From: Pedobacter sp. Leaf216
Lineage (GTDB): Bacteria > Bacteroidota > Bacteroidia > Sphingobacteriales > Sphingobacteriaceae
NCBI RefSeq assembly: GCF_001421515.1
Contig: NZ_LMKM01000007.1
Coordinates: 557,427-621,426, forward strand
Length of the DNA: 64,000 bases
Reading direction: 5' to 3'
In this document: positions 26,940-36,940 of the stretch, one piece after another
Position numbering within the stretch: position 1 is the first letter of the stretch
How the letters are laid out: each line of letters begins with the position of its first letter
Notes under the pieces: model-generated
What the model was told of the DNA's origin: nothing
Seen by the model: only the letters and a program-made list of their open reading frames with translations
The model's database searches: none
Translations under genes and position numbers: made by a program

Positions 26940-28013
26940 ATGACAAAGAAAAGGATGTTGATTTTTTTATCTGTATTGTCCACATTATTAATAGTTTACC
27001 TTATTAAATTTACAGCCATTAATATATCATTATCGAATATCTTCTTCCCAAATGCACTTAAAAATTATCCATATTTAAACAATCGTGCTGGATCAGCAAA
27101 TTTCGAAGTTGAATACCTGTTTTTTGATCCTGCAAATATTGATTATGATACCAAAACCGATGGTTTTATCATCACCACCGCTCATGTAAACCAGGATTTT
27201 GAAGTTTACCATAAACTTGATGCAAAGGGGAATGTAACGGACTCTTTAATTAACGATACCACTGCGATACATACTTTCCGCAATGAGGGTGTTGTTTTTG
27301 GGGCAAACTATTTTATTGATTGGTATACCTCTGGCAACAAAAGCAAGCAACCTTTTATCAATTTTTTAAACAAAGATTTTAAAATGGAAGGGAACGCCTG
27401 GGAAGAAAATTTTGAGCGTAATTACAAAAATGCTTTAGCGGTTACGTATAAACCCGGTAAAGATTGGGATTATTTAACCTTCTACTTTAAAACATCCGAT
27501 GGATGGATGGCCATGAATACTCAAAAGAATGATAATAGAATTTACCAGGATACGGGATCAGATAACGAGTTGGATTTTAAAGGTTTTCCGGTTAAAGGCA
27601 ATAGATTTATTCCTTTAAAAAGCAGTATTGATGGAAAATACCCATTGTTGAGCTATAAAAACCGCAATAATGAGGAAAAACTCAGTTACAATTGGAAGGA
27701 CAATACAAATCCGGTTGTGCTAAAATATTTTAAAAAGGAACGTTTGCAAGGCCGGGCGCCTTACAGCGGCTTGCCCCAAACCTGGGGTGGAGATGCTTAC
27801 CTCACATTAAAACATAAGAATGAAGAAATTTGCTTTAAGGAAATTGCAATAAAAAACGTTGGTTTTTTTACCGAACCAATAATTAGTGTAGATTTATATA
27901 AGGTACCAAAAGCATTTGAAAATAAATCGGAGGTTGCCTTTATTATCCTTTCTTATGGAACAAATATTGGCGATCGTGGTGCAAATGGACTATACGTAAT
28001 CAAAAGAAAATAG
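26940..28013 (+). CDS. Hypothetical membrane-anchored protein (357 aa)
   Basis: I do not recognise the family. Residues about 7-24 form one membrane anchor or uncleaved signal. The rest is a large, probably periplasmic, beta-rich region with many aromatic and charged strands (FEVYHKLDAKGNVTDSLIND, WDYLTFYFKTSDGWMAMN, YPLLSYKNRNNEEKLSYNW). No catalytic motif is evident. It starts 9 nt after the TPM gene, so the two are almost certainly cotranscribed and may work together at the inner membrane. Confidence 0.65.
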   Translation: MTKKRMLIFLSVLSTLLIVYLIKFTAINISLSNIFFPNALKNYPYLNNRAGSANFEVEYLFFDPANIDYDTKTDGFIITTAHVNQDFEVYHKLDAKGNVTDSLINDTTAIHTFRNEGVVFGANYFIDWYTSGNKSKQPFINFLNKDFKMEGNAWEENFERNYKNALAVTYKPGKDWDYLTFYFKTSDGWMAMNTQKNDNRIYQDTGSDNELDFKGFPVKGNRFIPLKSSIDGKYPLLSYKNRNNEEKLSYNWKDNTNPVVLKYFKKERLQGRAPYSGLPQTWGGDAYLTLKHKNEEICFKEIAIKNVGFFTEPIISVDLYKVPKAFENKSEVAFIILSYGTNIGDRGANGLYVIKRK

Positions 28014-28200
28014 TTTTTGCAGCTATTTTAGGATAAGTTTTTATTGTTGTTTAACCGGCAAACTGAAAAATCTTTTAAATCTTCTGGAAGCTTTACTAAA
28101 AGAATTTCTATTTTTGGCATAATAATGGCTCGCCAGGCATCTTAACATTGATGCTTTTTTTGCAGTTAACGCTCTGTTAAAGCATCTATAAAAAAACAAC

Positions 28201-29199
28201 ATGACCAGAATCTTATTTATTCTTATTGCCTTCATTACTTTTTCGATCACTTTAAATGCGCAGGATATTTACCGTGTAAAAGCAGATAAACTACGCGTTA
28301 GGGCATCAAGCGATCCGAAAAGCAAAGTTATTGGTAATATTGCTCAAAGCGAAAATATAACGGTTACAGATGCCAGCAATGCCAAATTCTATAAAGTAAA
28401 GTTTAAGAACAAAGAGGGATGGGTGAGCAAAGATTTCGTTGAAAAAATTGCTCCTGTGGCTAAACCAGCCGCCACGCAACCTAATGCAGTGCAACCAAGT
28501 GCTGCTCAACCCAGTACCACCGCCCAGGCAGCAACAAATGTTGACATGTACCGCACTACTACTGATGATTTGCGGGTTAGAGAAAAAGCTGATGCCAAAA
28601 GTAAAATTGTTGGACACCTGCCGAAAAATGAAAATGTAGCTGTTATCGATTCATCAGATGCAAGTTTCTATAAAATAAAAGTGACCAATGGTGAAGGCTG
28701 GGTGAGTAAAGAATTTTTAGTACGGATTTCGCCAATAAATAAGCCTGCTGCAAATAAAGGAACTGTTGCTGCATCGGTACCACACGAAAATAAAGATTAT
28801 ACAAACGTTGTTTTTTTTGTTATAGTGGCCTTAATTCTGATTGCCATTTTATATTTCTCGATTAAATATGCGAGTGGCAATAAGGCCCTGATTGGTTTCT
28901 CGGTGGTAATTATTCTTGTTACCGGGTATTTCTGCTACATTACTTTTATCCAAAAAAAGGTAGTTTCTGGCACATTTGCGAGCAATGAAGATATACAATA
29001 TAAAACCTTTGATTTTAAATCTAAAGATTCGGTAACTGTAGCCGATGCTTATAAGGATTCGATATTCACATCCAAATATGTAATTGATGGGGATATGATT
29101 AAATTGTATGATCAGCAAAATACGATCATGCTCTTAATCAGAGATGAAAAAACATTAATAGGCGAAGGTTTTACAAGAGGTACGTTTACGAAAAAGTAG
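28201..29199 (+). CDS. Protein with two SH3b domains and two membrane helices
   Basis: 332 aa. A signal peptide (1-21) is followed by two bacterial SH3 domains (about 22-83 and 115-178). Both begin YR...LRVR and end EGWVSK(D/E)F. A linker rich in Pro, Ala and Gln joins them (ATQPNAVQPSAAQPSTTAQ). Two hydrophobic helices follow (about 199-222 and 230-251), then a 75-residue C-terminal domain. SH3b domains usually bind cell-wall peptides, so the N-terminal half is likely periplasmic and in contact with peptidoglycan. The gap before the gene is 187 bp, so it may have its own promoter, though none is clear. Confidence 0.8.
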   Translation: MTRILFILIAFITFSITLNAQDIYRVKADKLRVRASSDPKSKVIGNIAQSENITVTDASNAKFYKVKFKNKEGWVSKDFVEKIAPVAKPAATQPNAVQPSAAQPSTTAQAATNVDMYRTTTDDLRVREKADAKSKIVGHLPKNENVAVIDSSDASFYKIKVTNGEGWVSKEFLVRISPINKPAANKGTVAASVPHENKDYTNVVFFVIVALILIAILYFSIKYASGNKALIGFSVVIILVTGYFCYITFIQKKVVSGTFASNEDIQYKTFDFKSKDSVTVADAYKDSIFTSKYVIDGDMIKLYDQQNTIMLLIRDEKTLIGEGFTRGTFTKK

Positions 29200-29571
29200 A
29201 AGATTGATTTATTAATCTGGAGTTTGAAAATAGTACACAGCAAGCAATGAGTGGATTTATTTCCTTCAAATGTGTCACTTATTTTGATTTTAATAATTAA
29301 TCTTTTTTGATTCCAACCTTTATTGTTAAGCAACGAGCCGTCCCATGGAGACGCTTGCCAGGTAGCCAATAATTTTGTTATTGGCCATTTTCAAAATAGT
29401 ATGAAAAAACGCGAATTTTTGCTAAAAAGCATTCATTTTTCATCATAAAGACCGTGCAAAAGAAAAAGACCACCCTGCCTGTGAGGCACCCCTCCATGAG
29501 AGGAGAATTATAAAGCGCTAAAAATCAGCAAGATTTATTAAAAAAATCTTTCCTATTAATTAAAATATTTT
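29200..29571. other. Gene-free interval before rpsA
   Basis: About 370 bp with no credible coding frame. It contains a CACCCTGCCTGTGAGG / CCTCCATGAGAGG stretch near 29470-29510 of the interspersed-repeat type. The rpsA promoter lies at its end. Confidence 0.5.
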
Positions 29572-29579
29572 TACCTTTG
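29572..29579 (+). promoter_or_regulatory. -7 box (TACCTTTG) for rpsA
   Basis: Exact TAnnTTTG match 37 nt before the rpsA ATG. The short leader contains AAAGGAG near 29599-29605, one of the few Shine-Dalgarno-like sequences in the window. It is 11 nt before the start codon. Confidence 0.65.
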
Positions 29580-29616
29580 CAGTCCCTAAATAGGGAAAAA
29601 AGGAGAAAATTAATTA

Positions 29617-31551
29617 ATGGCTAAAAAACAAGTAGCAGAAAAAGAATTAGCAGCAAAAACAGCTGAACTTCAGGGAGAAGGCGGACGCCTAACTGAAAAA
29701 GAAACTATTGAATCAGAAGCTGATTCAGTTTCGATCGAATCGATCAAATCATCATTGGCTACACCATCGGAAGATTTCGATTGGGATGCAGATGAAAAAG
29801 TTTTCGGTAATTACAATGATGCAGACCGTAAAAAGTTTGAAGATATGTATGCTGGAACATTCAATCAGATCACTAAAGGTGAAATTATCAGTGGTATTGT
29901 TGTTTCAATCAACAACAAAGATGTAGTATTAAACGTAGGTTTTAAATCAGACGGTTTAGTTTCTACTTCAGAATTCCGTGATACACCAGATCTTAAAATC
30001 GGCGATTCAGTTGACGTTTTCGTTGAAGCACCAGAAGATGCTAACGGTCAATTGATCCTTTCTCGCAAAAGAGCAAAAACCCAAAGATCATGGGAAGCGA
30101 TTAACGAGGCTCTTGAAAATGATAGAATCATCAACGGTTTCGTTAAGAGCCGTACTAAAGGTGGTTTAATTGTTGATATCATGGGCGTTGAAGCTTTCTT
30201 ACCAGGATCTCAAATTGATATTAAACCTATCCGCGATTACGATGTATACGTGGGTAAAACAATGGAATTTAAAGTTGTTAAAATTAACCATGAGTTTAAA
30301 AACGTAGTTGTTTCTCATAAAGTGTTAATCGAAGACGATTTAGAAAGCCAAAAAGTAGAGATCGTTTCTAAATTAGAAAAAGGTCAGGTACTTGAAGGTA
30401 CTGTTAAAAACATTACTGATTTCGGTGTGTTCATCGATTTAGGTGGTGTTGACGGTTTACTTCACATTACTGATATTTCTTGGGGCCGCATAGAGCATCC
30501 AAAAGAAGTATTATCATTAGATGAGAAAATCAACGTTGTTGTTTTAGATTTCGATGATGAGAAAAAACGTATCGCTTTAGGCTTAAAACAATTAACTCCA
30601 CACCCTTGGGAGAACTTAAGCACCGACATTCAAGTTGGTTCTAAAGTAAAAGGAAAAATCGTAACAGTTGCAGATTACGGTGCTTTCTTAGAAATCATCC
30701 CAGGTGTTGAAGGTTTAATCCACGTTTCTGAAATGAGCTGGTCGCAAAACTTAAGAAATCCACAAGAATTCTTAAAAGTTGGTGATGAGATCGAAGCTGA
30801 AGTTTTAACTTTAGATAGAGACGAGCGCAAAATGAGCTTGGGTATTAAACAATTATCTAACGATCCATGGCAAGAAGTTGCTGCTAAATTCCCAGTTGGA
30901 AGCAAGCACAAAGCAACTGTTAAAAACATGACTAACTTCGGTGTTTTTGTTGAAATCGAAGAAGGTATTGATGGTTTAATCCACATCTCTGATTTATCAT
31001 GGTCTAAAAAAGTAAACCACCCTAACGAATTCACTAAAGTTGGTGATGTATTAGATGTTGTTGTTTTAGAACTTGATGTTGATAACCGTAAATTAAGCTT
31101 AGGTCACAAACAATTGGAAGAAAACCCTTGGGATACTTTCGAAACGATCTTCACTTTAGATTCGGTTCACCAAGGTACTGTTGTTAAAGTAACTGATAAA
31201 GGTGCTGTTATTGCTTTACCATATGGTGTAGAAGGTTTCGTACCAACTAAACACATGGTTAAAGAAGATGGTACTTCAGTTAAAGCTGAAGAAACCAATG
31301 ACTTCAAAATCATTGAATTTAACAAAGAAGCAAAACGCATTGTAGTATCTCACGCCCGTATTTGGGAAGAGGTTAAAGCTGAAGCTGTAGCAGAAGAAAG
31401 AAATGCTAAGAAAAAAGAAGCTAAAGCTGCTGTAACTGCGGTTAAAAAAGTTAAAGATTCTGTAGAGAAATCTACTTTAGGAGACTTAGACGTATTGGCT
31501 CAATTGAAATCGCAATTAGAAGGCGAAGAAAGCAAAGCTAAAAAAGGCTAG
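29617..31551 (+). CDS. rpsA: 30S ribosomal protein S1
   Basis: 644 aa. An N-terminal acidic extension (about 1-85) is followed by six S1 OB-fold repeats. The best ones contain VLEGTVKNITDFGVFIDLGG-type strands and the GLLHITDISW, GLIHVSEMSW and GLIHISDLSW signatures. S1 recruits mRNA to the 30S subunit and is especially important in Bacteroidota, which use weak or no Shine-Dalgarno sequences. A Lys/Ala/Glu-rich tail ends the protein. It is a single-gene unit with its own promoter and terminator. Codon use is biased to frequent codons, as expected for high expression. Confidence 0.95.
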   Translation: MAKKQVAEKELAAKTAELQGEGGRLTEKETIESEADSVSIESIKSSLATPSEDFDWDADEKVFGNYNDADRKKFEDMYAGTFNQITKGEIISGIVVSINNKDVVLNVGFKSDGLVSTSEFRDTPDLKIGDSVDVFVEAPEDANGQLILSRKRAKTQRSWEAINEALENDRIINGFVKSRTKGGLIVDIMGVEAFLPGSQIDIKPIRDYDVYVGKTMEFKVVKINHEFKNVVVSHKVLIEDDLESQKVEIVSKLEKGQVLEGTVKNITDFGVFIDLGGVDGLLHITDISWGRIEHPKEVLSLDEKINVVVLDFDDEKKRIALGLKQLTPHPWENLSTDIQVGSKVKGKIVTVADYGAFLEIIPGVEGLIHVSEMSWSQNLRNPQEFLKVGDEIEAEVLTLDRDERKMSLGIKQLSNDPWQEVAAKFPVGSKHKATVKNMTNFGVFVEIEEGIDGLIHISDLSWSKKVNHPNEFTKVGDVLDVVVLELDVDNRKLSLGHKQLEENPWDTFETIFTLDSVHQGTVVKVTDKGAVIALPYGVEGFVPTKHMVKEDGTSVKAEETNDFKIIEFNKEAKRIVVSHARIWEEVKAEAVAEERNAKKKEAKAAVTAVKKVKDSVEKSTLGDLDVLAQLKSQLEGEESKAKKG

Positions 31552-31572
31552 TTCTTTTTAACTGATTATATT

Positions 31573-31607
31573 AATCCCGATAGCGAAAGTTATCGGGATT
31601 TTTTTTT
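31573..31607 (+). terminator. Terminator of rpsA
   Basis: Stem AATCCCGATA (31573-31582) with TATCGGGATT (31591-31600), an 8-nt loop, and a long T run. Confidence 0.9.
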
Positions 31608-31951
31608 GATCATGCTTTTGCCACGGAAACACAGCACGCACGGACTTCCTCCTATGAATAATCATCCGATAGCTACCGGATACAGGAAGGCTTTTCAGCT
31701 GCCGAAGCAATCTCATTAATGCAATTGAGAACAAAGCAGGAGCTTATATTTTCTTAAATCCTGATATGGTAAATAATAATAATTAGAAAATGAAAGCTAG
31801 TGCTCATCGGTAAATACAGCCCCGCTATACTTTCTGCCGTGAAAAACGGCATTCATCCTATCGGGTTTATGTAACATAGTAGTTCGTTCTACCAAACCTT
31901 TTCCTTTCATCCGTCTATAATTATTATTTTTGAAAAGGAAAATCCCTTGTA
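31608..31951. other. Gene-free interval with diverged repeat pieces
   Basis: 344 bp without a credible gene. CCACGGAAACACAG near 31620 is an inverse relative of the 2.8-3.1 kb repeat. TCCGATAGCTACCGGA near 31665 is a near-palindrome also hinted at near 13015-13030. No promoter for the next gene is obvious. Confidence 0.55.
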
Positions 31952-33625
31952 ATGAAGAAATTTATCTTTTTGTTTTTATCAATTATTTCGTTTAAACTTT
32001 CTGCACAGGAAGTGAATATAATTCCCCAACCCGTAGAACTAAGGCCTGGAGCTTTTCCGTCAGATAAATTCAAAATTAACAATAGTACCACGATCAGAAT
32101 ATTGGATTCTACAGCGGTGAACGCTGCTATCTTTCTTAAAAATTATATTGCCAATCATTATAATCTTAACTTAGAAGTAAGTAATAATCTAGTGGGAACT
32201 AAGGGAAATGCCATTAATCTCATTATTTCAGATCAATTGTATAAAAACTCCGATAAATACTTTGTATCTGTATTATCTTCCACAGTTAATGCAGGTGCTT
32301 CTTCTCCACAGGGTTTGTTTTACGCAGTTCAAACCATTATACAGTTATTACCAACAAATGCTGATAAAGAAATCAGTATTCCTTCAGTAGATATTATCGA
32401 TTATCCCCGCTTTGGTTACCGTGGCATGCACCTCGATGTTAGTCGCCATTTTTTTAATGTAGATTTTGTAAAACAGTACATCGATTATTTAGCATTACAT
32501 AAAATGAATTATTTCCATTGGCATTTAACTGATGACCATGGCTGGCGGATTGAAATTAAAAAATACCCAAAACTTACCGAGATTGGTGCCTGGCGAGATG
32601 GAAGTATTATTGGCTTATGGCCTGGAAAAGGAAACGAGAATATAAAATATCAGGTATTGCCAAAAACAGTGAAGATTACACCAAATGATGCGGTACTCAA
32701 AACTGATGGTATTAAACACGGTGGATTTTACACCCAGGACGAGATTAAGGATGTGATTGATTACGCTGCCAAACGCTACATCACGATTATACCTGAAATT
32801 GAAATGCCAGCGCACAGTATGGCTTTATTGGCTGCTTACCCTGAATTAGGAACCGAACCAAATAAGAAGTATGAAGTTGCCCAAACCTGGGGAATGATGA
32901 ATAAATACAATAATGTACTTCAGGCATCGGATACCACTTTTAAATTTCTGGAAAATGTATTAACAGAAGTAATGGCTTTATTCCCCTCGCAATACATTCA
33001 CCTTGGTGGAGATGAAGCTTCTAAAATATGGTGGAAACAATCTGCCGCTTCTCAGGAAATAATGAGCTCAAACGGTTTAAAAAATGAAAGCGAACTTCAG
33101 AGTTATTTTATCCGTCGAATGGAAAAATTTGTAAACAGTAAAGGTAAAACGATTATTGGCTGGAACGAAATTTTACAGGGAGGATTGGCACCAAATGCAA
33201 TCGTAATGAGCTGGCAGGGGGAAAAAGGTGGTGTTGATGCGGCCAAGCAGAAACACAAAGCCATTATGACGCCCGAAGATAAAATGTATTTCAATCACGC
33301 TCAATTTGTAAAAGAAGATAGCCTTACAGCAAATAAATTTTCGCCATTAATTGATGTGTACAATTATGAACCTGTACCTGCTGAACTCACGGCAGAACAG
33401 GCTACATATATTTGGGGCGGACAAGGCTGTTTGTGGAGCGAATACATTACCAGCCGGGAAAAGGTTCAGTATTTATTATTCCCAAGATTAGATGCCTTGA
33501 GCGAAATTTTGTGGAGTCCAAAAGGAAAACGGAATTATCCGGATTTTCAAAAAAGGTTGAAAACACAGTTTAAACGCTACGATTTAATGGGAATTACTTA
33601 CTCCAAACGGTACCTGGAAAATTAG
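31952..33625 (+). CDS. Beta-N-acetylhexosaminidase, glycoside hydrolase family 20
   Basis: 557 aa with a signal peptide (about 1-18, ending KLSAQ), so periplasmic or outer-membrane associated. The GH20b-type N-domain is at about 20-145. The catalytic barrel starts PRFGYRGMHLDVSRHFF and has HWHLTDDHGWRIEIKKYP. The catalytic pair is Asp354-Glu355 in IHLGGDEASKIWW. WGGQGCLWSEY and the conserved tryptophans near the C-terminus complete the active site. It removes terminal GlcNAc or GalNAc from glycans or chitooligosaccharides. It could act on products of the Endo H-like enzyme 26 kb away, but that is inference. Its stop overlaps the convergent AraC gene by 4 bp. Confidence 0.93.
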   Translation: MKKFIFLFLSIISFKLSAQEVNIIPQPVELRPGAFPSDKFKINNSTTIRILDSTAVNAAIFLKNYIANHYNLNLEVSNNLVGTKGNAINLIISDQLYKNSDKYFVSVLSSTVNAGASSPQGLFYAVQTIIQLLPTNADKEISIPSVDIIDYPRFGYRGMHLDVSRHFFNVDFVKQYIDYLALHKMNYFHWHLTDDHGWRIEIKKYPKLTEIGAWRDGSIIGLWPGKGNENIKYQVLPKTVKITPNDAVLKTDGIKHGGFYTQDEIKDVIDYAAKRYITIIPEIEMPAHSMALLAAYPELGTEPNKKYEVAQTWGMMNKYNNVLQASDTTFKFLENVLTEVMALFPSQYIHLGGDEASKIWWKQSAASQEIMSSNGLKNESELQSYFIRRMEKFVNSKGKTIIGWNEILQGGLAPNAIVMSWQGEKGGVDAAKQKHKAIMTPEDKMYFNHAQFVKEDSLTANKFSPLIDVYNYEPVPAELTAEQATYIWGGQGCLWSEYITSREKVQYLLFPRLDALSEILWSPKGKRNYPDFQKRLKTQFKRYDLMGITYSKRYLEN

Positions 33626-34548
33626 TGAATCAATTGTTTAGCAATCTGAAGCTGATAAGCTCCGGGGGTAATGCCTACTACCTTTTTAAAAGCCCTGATG
33701 AAATAATTAGCATCACCAAAACCCAGCTCATAACTAATCGACGCGACTTTTGTGCCAGGCTGTGCGAGTAAAATTTTAGCTTTATTAATTTTTTCTGTTA
33801 AAATAAAATCGTTTGGACTGATTCCCAATTCCCGCTTAAACAGCCTGTAAAAAGTAGCTTTGCTCATGCAGGCCTTATCACTCAAACTGTTGATACTAAT
33901 TTTCTCACTGAGGTTTGTTTTAATATAATTCAACACAAAAGCCAATGGATTTTGATTCAGGTTATAACCTTCATCGCTAATGGTTTTAAGGTTTTGAGTT
34001 TGCATAATGCGTACCAACAGTTCTTTTAAAGTTAAATCTGCCAAAACATCCTTCTCTTTTGTCCGTTCGGAACAGATTCTGATTACTTTATTAATGAGGT
34101 ATGCAATTTCTTCGTTGTTATAAAAATGGTATTCATCATAATTAAGCAACCACTTTTCGTTACTTCCATCTTTTGGAAAAAATTCGTTCAAATAAACAAT
34201 TGTTTTCTGAATCTGTTCCTGATCAATCGCAAGGGCAATACATTGGGTAGGATTAATGTTTGTGGCTTCAGGAAAATCTATTTCCATGGTAACGGCAGGC
34301 GGAACAATCACGGTTTGACCGGGAAAGTAATCAAAACCTTTTTTATCGAATAAATGCATTACTTTTTTACCCCTCAGCATACTGGTAATAACAAAATCGT
34401 TAAAAGTAAGCGGTACCTTGTACGATTGGGTATAGGTTTCAAAAACATTCAATTCGCACCGCTCCAGGGTATAGGATGTTCTGTTTTCTACCAAAGTTTG
34501 CAACGTTTCCGAAGCACTTAGTTTCACCTGATCTAATGTATGTTGCAT
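33622..34548 (-). CDS. AraC-family transcriptional regulator
   Basis: 308 aa from the ATG at 34548 (MQHTLDQVK). Upstream frame extension to 34611 looks non-coding. The N-terminal 190 residues form an AraC-binding-like domain with a cupin-type VIVPPAVTMEIDFPEA strand. The C-terminal 100 residues carry the double helix-turn-helix: KISINSLSDKACMSKATFYRLFKREL, then KVASISYELGFGDANYFIRAFKKVVGITP. It is divergent from an aldehyde dehydrogenase/DUF779 pair and probably regulates it, a common arrangement for these genes. The effector is unknown. Confidence 0.87.
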   Translation of the reverse strand: MQHTLDQVKLSASETLQTLVENRTSYTLERCELNVFETYTQSYKVPLTFNDFVITSMLRGKKVMHLFDKKGFDYFPGQTVIVPPAVTMEIDFPEATNINPTQCIALAIDQEQIQKTIVYLNEFFPKDGSNEKWLLNYDEYHFYNNEEIAYLINKVIRICSERTKEKDVLADLTLKELLVRIMQTQNLKTISDEGYNLNQNPLAFVLNYIKTNLSEKISINSLSDKACMSKATFYRLFKRELGISPNDFILTEKINKAKILLAQPGTKVASISYELGFGDANYFIRAFKKVVGITPGAYQLQIAKQLIH

Positions 34549-34881
34549 AAACCGAGAAAATTTGGTTAGATATGTTTTACTTAAATCAAATATAACTATT
34601 TCAATCAGCAAATTGCAGTCGCCAATATAAGCAACCTATATAATTCTACCTTAATGTTGCCTATAACTCTCTCCTATCACTATGGTTTCAAATTGGTTAC
34701 AACAGCTGAAATAATAGTGCTACCAATTGATTCGATTGTACTATCTGCACCATTGGCATTGCCATTAGGTTTGTATTAACCAAATCTAATTACCGCAAAA
34801 ATCATTATGAGCAATCAATTAAAATTTCTTGTTACAATTTGCTCATAATGGCTTTTGAGGTATAAATAATCAATAATAATT
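34549..34881. promoter_or_regulatory. Divergent control region between the AraC regulator and aldehyde dehydrogenase
   Basis: 333 bp with no gene. It contains a 12-bp perfect inverted repeat at 34803-34850, listed separately. It also has two ATTGG/TGCCATT-type short repeats near 34726-34765 and a GCAACCTATA and GTTGCCTATA pair near 34632 and 34662. The last two could be half-sites for the AraC protein. Confidence 0.45.
34803..34850. promoter_or_regulatory. 12-bp inverted repeat upstream of aldehyde dehydrogenase
   Basis: CATTATGAGCAA (34803-34814) and TTGCTCATAATG (34839-34850) are perfectly complementary across 24 nt, ending 31 nt before the ATG. It could be an operator or an mRNA leader hairpin. 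The weak T run after it argues against a simple terminator. Confidence 0.5.
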
Positions 34882-36387
34882 ATGGAAAATTTAATTGAGA
34901 AACCATCATTCAAGTCCCATTACGATAATTATATCGACGGGAAATTTGTAGCTCCTGTTAAAGGTGCTTATTTCGATAATATTTCACCCATTGATGGTAA
35001 AGTTTTTACCAAAGCCGCACACTCTACTAAGGAAGATTTAGCATTAGCCGTTGATGCCGCGCATGAGGCTTTTAAAACCTGGAGCAAAACCTCTTCAACC
35101 GAAAGAAGCATTATTTTAAATAAGATTGCACAACGGATGGAAGACAATTTGGAATACCTGGCCACGGTAGAAACCATTGATAATGGCAAAGCGGTTAGGG
35201 AAACCTTGGCTGCAGATTTACCTTTGGGTATAGACCATTTCAGGTATTTTGCTGGTGTAATTCGTGCCGAAGAGGGTTCGTTATCTGAACTCGACCACAA
35301 TACCGTTTCGCTTATTGTACACGAACCAATTGGCGTAGTGGCACAAATTATTCCGTGGAACTTTCCATTATTAATGGGCATCTGGAAACTGGCTCCTGCC
35401 CTTGCCGCCGGGAATTGCGTGGTGTTAAAGCCAGCAGAAAGTACGCCAATTTCGATTATGGTTTTAATGGAATTAATTGGCGATTTATTACCTCCAGGTG
35501 TGGTAAATGTGGTAAACGGATTTGGTGCAGAACTTGGCCGGGCATTGGTAACCAACCCTAAAGTTTCTAAAGCCGCATTTACAGGCTCTACCCCTACCGG
35601 CCGTTTGGTGATGCAATATGCTACCGAAAATATTATCCCGGTTACACTGGAACTTGGTGGAAAATCGCCAAATGTATTTTTTAGTTCGGTAATGGCCGAA
35701 GATGATGCCTTTTTAGATAAGGCGGTAGAAGGAGCGGTAATGTTTGCCTTAAACCAGGGCGAAATTTGTACATGCCCATCACGGTTATTGATCCAGGAGG
35801 ATATTTATGAAAAATTTATCGCCAAAGTTATTGAAAGAACTGAAGCCATTAAAATTGGCAGTCCTTTGGATAGAACAGTAATGATGGGTGCACAGGCTTC
35901 GAAAATTCAATACGAAAAAATTGCTCAGTACATTAAATTGGGAATAGAAGAAGGTGCAGAAATTTTAACTGGCGGAGAAGTAAACGAACTGCCTGGCGAA
36001 CTGGGCGGTGGTTACTACATTAAACCAACCATTTTTAAAGGCCACAATAAAATGCGGATTTTTCAGGAAGAAATTTTCGGCCCCGTATTGGCTGTAACCA
36101 CCTTTAAAACCGTTGAAGAAGCTATTGAAATTGCAAACGATACTTTATATGGTTTGGGTGCCGGCGTGTGGACTCGTGATGCCCACGAGCTGTATCAGGT
36201 TCCGAGAGCTATCCAGGCTGGCCGGGTTTGGGTAAACCAATACCACGCTTATCCTGCAGGTGCTCCTTTTGGTGGCTACAAGCAATCGGGTGTAGGAAGA
36301 GAAAACCATAAAATGATGTTGGGGCATTATCGCCAAACTAAAAACATGCTGATTTCTTATGATAAGAATAAATTAGGTTTCTTTTAG
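34882..36387 (+). CDS. NAD-dependent aldehyde dehydrogenase (ExaC/AcoD-like)
   Basis: 501 aa, cytosolic, oxidising aldehydes to carboxylates. The NAD-binding Rossmann part contains [22 protein letters not shown] and FTGSTPTGR. The general base is Glu257 in [10 protein letters not shown], and the nucleophile is Cys296 in [19 protein letters not shown] follows. The double cysteine of GEICTC and the DUF779 neighbour are typical of the acetaldehyde dehydrogenase II (AcoD/ExaC) type. Expression is probably controlled by the divergent AraC protein. Confidence 0.93.
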   Translation: MENLIEKPSFKSHYDNYIDGKFVAPVKGAYFDNISPIDGKVFTKAAHSTKEDLALAVDAAHEAFKTWSKTSSTERSIILNKIAQRMEDNLEYLATVETIDNGKAVRETLAADLPLGIDHFRYFAGVIRAEEGSLSELDHNTVSLIVHEPIGVVAQIIPWNFPLLMGIWKLAPALAAGNCVVLKPAESTPISIMVLMELIGDLLPPGVVNVVNGFGAELGRALVTNPKVSKAAFTGSTPTGRLVMQYATENIIPVTLELGGKSPNVFFSSVMAEDDAFLDKAVEGAVMFALNQGEICTCPSRLLIQEDIYEKFIAKVIERTEAIKIGSPLDRTVMMGAQASKIQYEKIAQYIKLGIEEGAEILTGGEVNELPGELGGGYYIKPTIFKGHNKMRIFQEEIFGPVLAVTTFKTVEEAIEIANDTLYGLGAGVWTRDAHELYQVPRAIQAGRVWVNQYHAYPAGAPFGGYKQSGVGRENHKMMLGHYRQTKNMLISYDKNKLGFF

Positions 36388-36542
36388 TAGATACTAGTTA
36401 ATGGTTTGTTGGTTCATGGTTAATGGCTGATTGGTTCATGGCTTATGAGTTATTACAGTAGCTTAGCAGATTAGAAAACAGACATGCGATAGGCAACATG
36501 GCTATCAACCATCAGACTATTAACTCTTAACAATAAATAATC
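36388..36542. repeat. Degenerate TTCATGGTTAATGG repeat stretch
   Basis: Short, imperfect copies of GGTTCATGG and TTAATGG between 36400 and 36450. The complement of the same theme recurs around 39710-39890. Confidence 0.5.
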
Positions 36543-36917
36543 ATGATCGAGCGAATAGACAGTACGGAAAAAGCGAAAGAACTGATTGAAGTACTAAAAG
36601 AAAAACACGGAGCACTCATGTTTTATCAGGCAGGCGGATGTTGCGAAGGAACACAACCACAATGTTTCGAAAAAGGTGGTTATTACCTGCGCATGCGTGA
36701 TGTTTGTTTGGGCGAAGTAGAAGGCTGTGAGTTTTGGGTAGACAGGGATTTATTTGAGTACTGGAAATTCTCTCATTTTACATTGGATGTATTGGATGGA
36801 TTTGGTGTTGGCGGCTTCTCGCTGGAAACGCCCCTTCAGAAAACGTTCAAGATTCATTACCGTTTATTTACAGCAGAAGAGTTGGATAATTTAGTTCCTG
36901 TAAAAACGGCAGAATAG
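36543..36917 (+). CDS. DUF779 domain-containing protein
   Basis: 124 aa, cytosolic. The family is small, conserved next to aldehyde dehydrogenases, and of unknown function. Visible features are HGALMFYQAGGCCEG with a Cys-Cys pair, QCFEKGGYY, RDVCLGEVEGCEFWVD with two more cysteines, and a FTLDVLDGFGVGGFSLE strand. The cysteines may bind metal or react with aldehyde, but this is speculation. It follows the aldehyde dehydrogenase at 155 nt on the same strand and ends in a hairpin terminator. Confidence 0.87.
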   Translation: MIERIDSTEKAKELIEVLKEKHGALMFYQAGGCCEGTQPQCFEKGGYYLRMRDVCLGEVEGCEFWVDRDLFEYWKFSHFTLDVLDGFGVGGFSLETPLQKTFKIHYRLFTAEELDNLVPVKTAE

Positions 36918-36940
36918 TTTTAGATAGTTAGTTTAAATAG

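Noticed and set aside
26755..26943. 62-codon frame rich in Ala/Val/His overlapping the tail of the TPM gene
   Set aside because: It is the shifted reading of the Ser/Gly codon runs of the real gene.
28041..28250. 69-codon minus-strand frame before the SH3 gene
   Set aside because: It overlaps the start and signal peptide of the SH3 protein and has a random basic composition.
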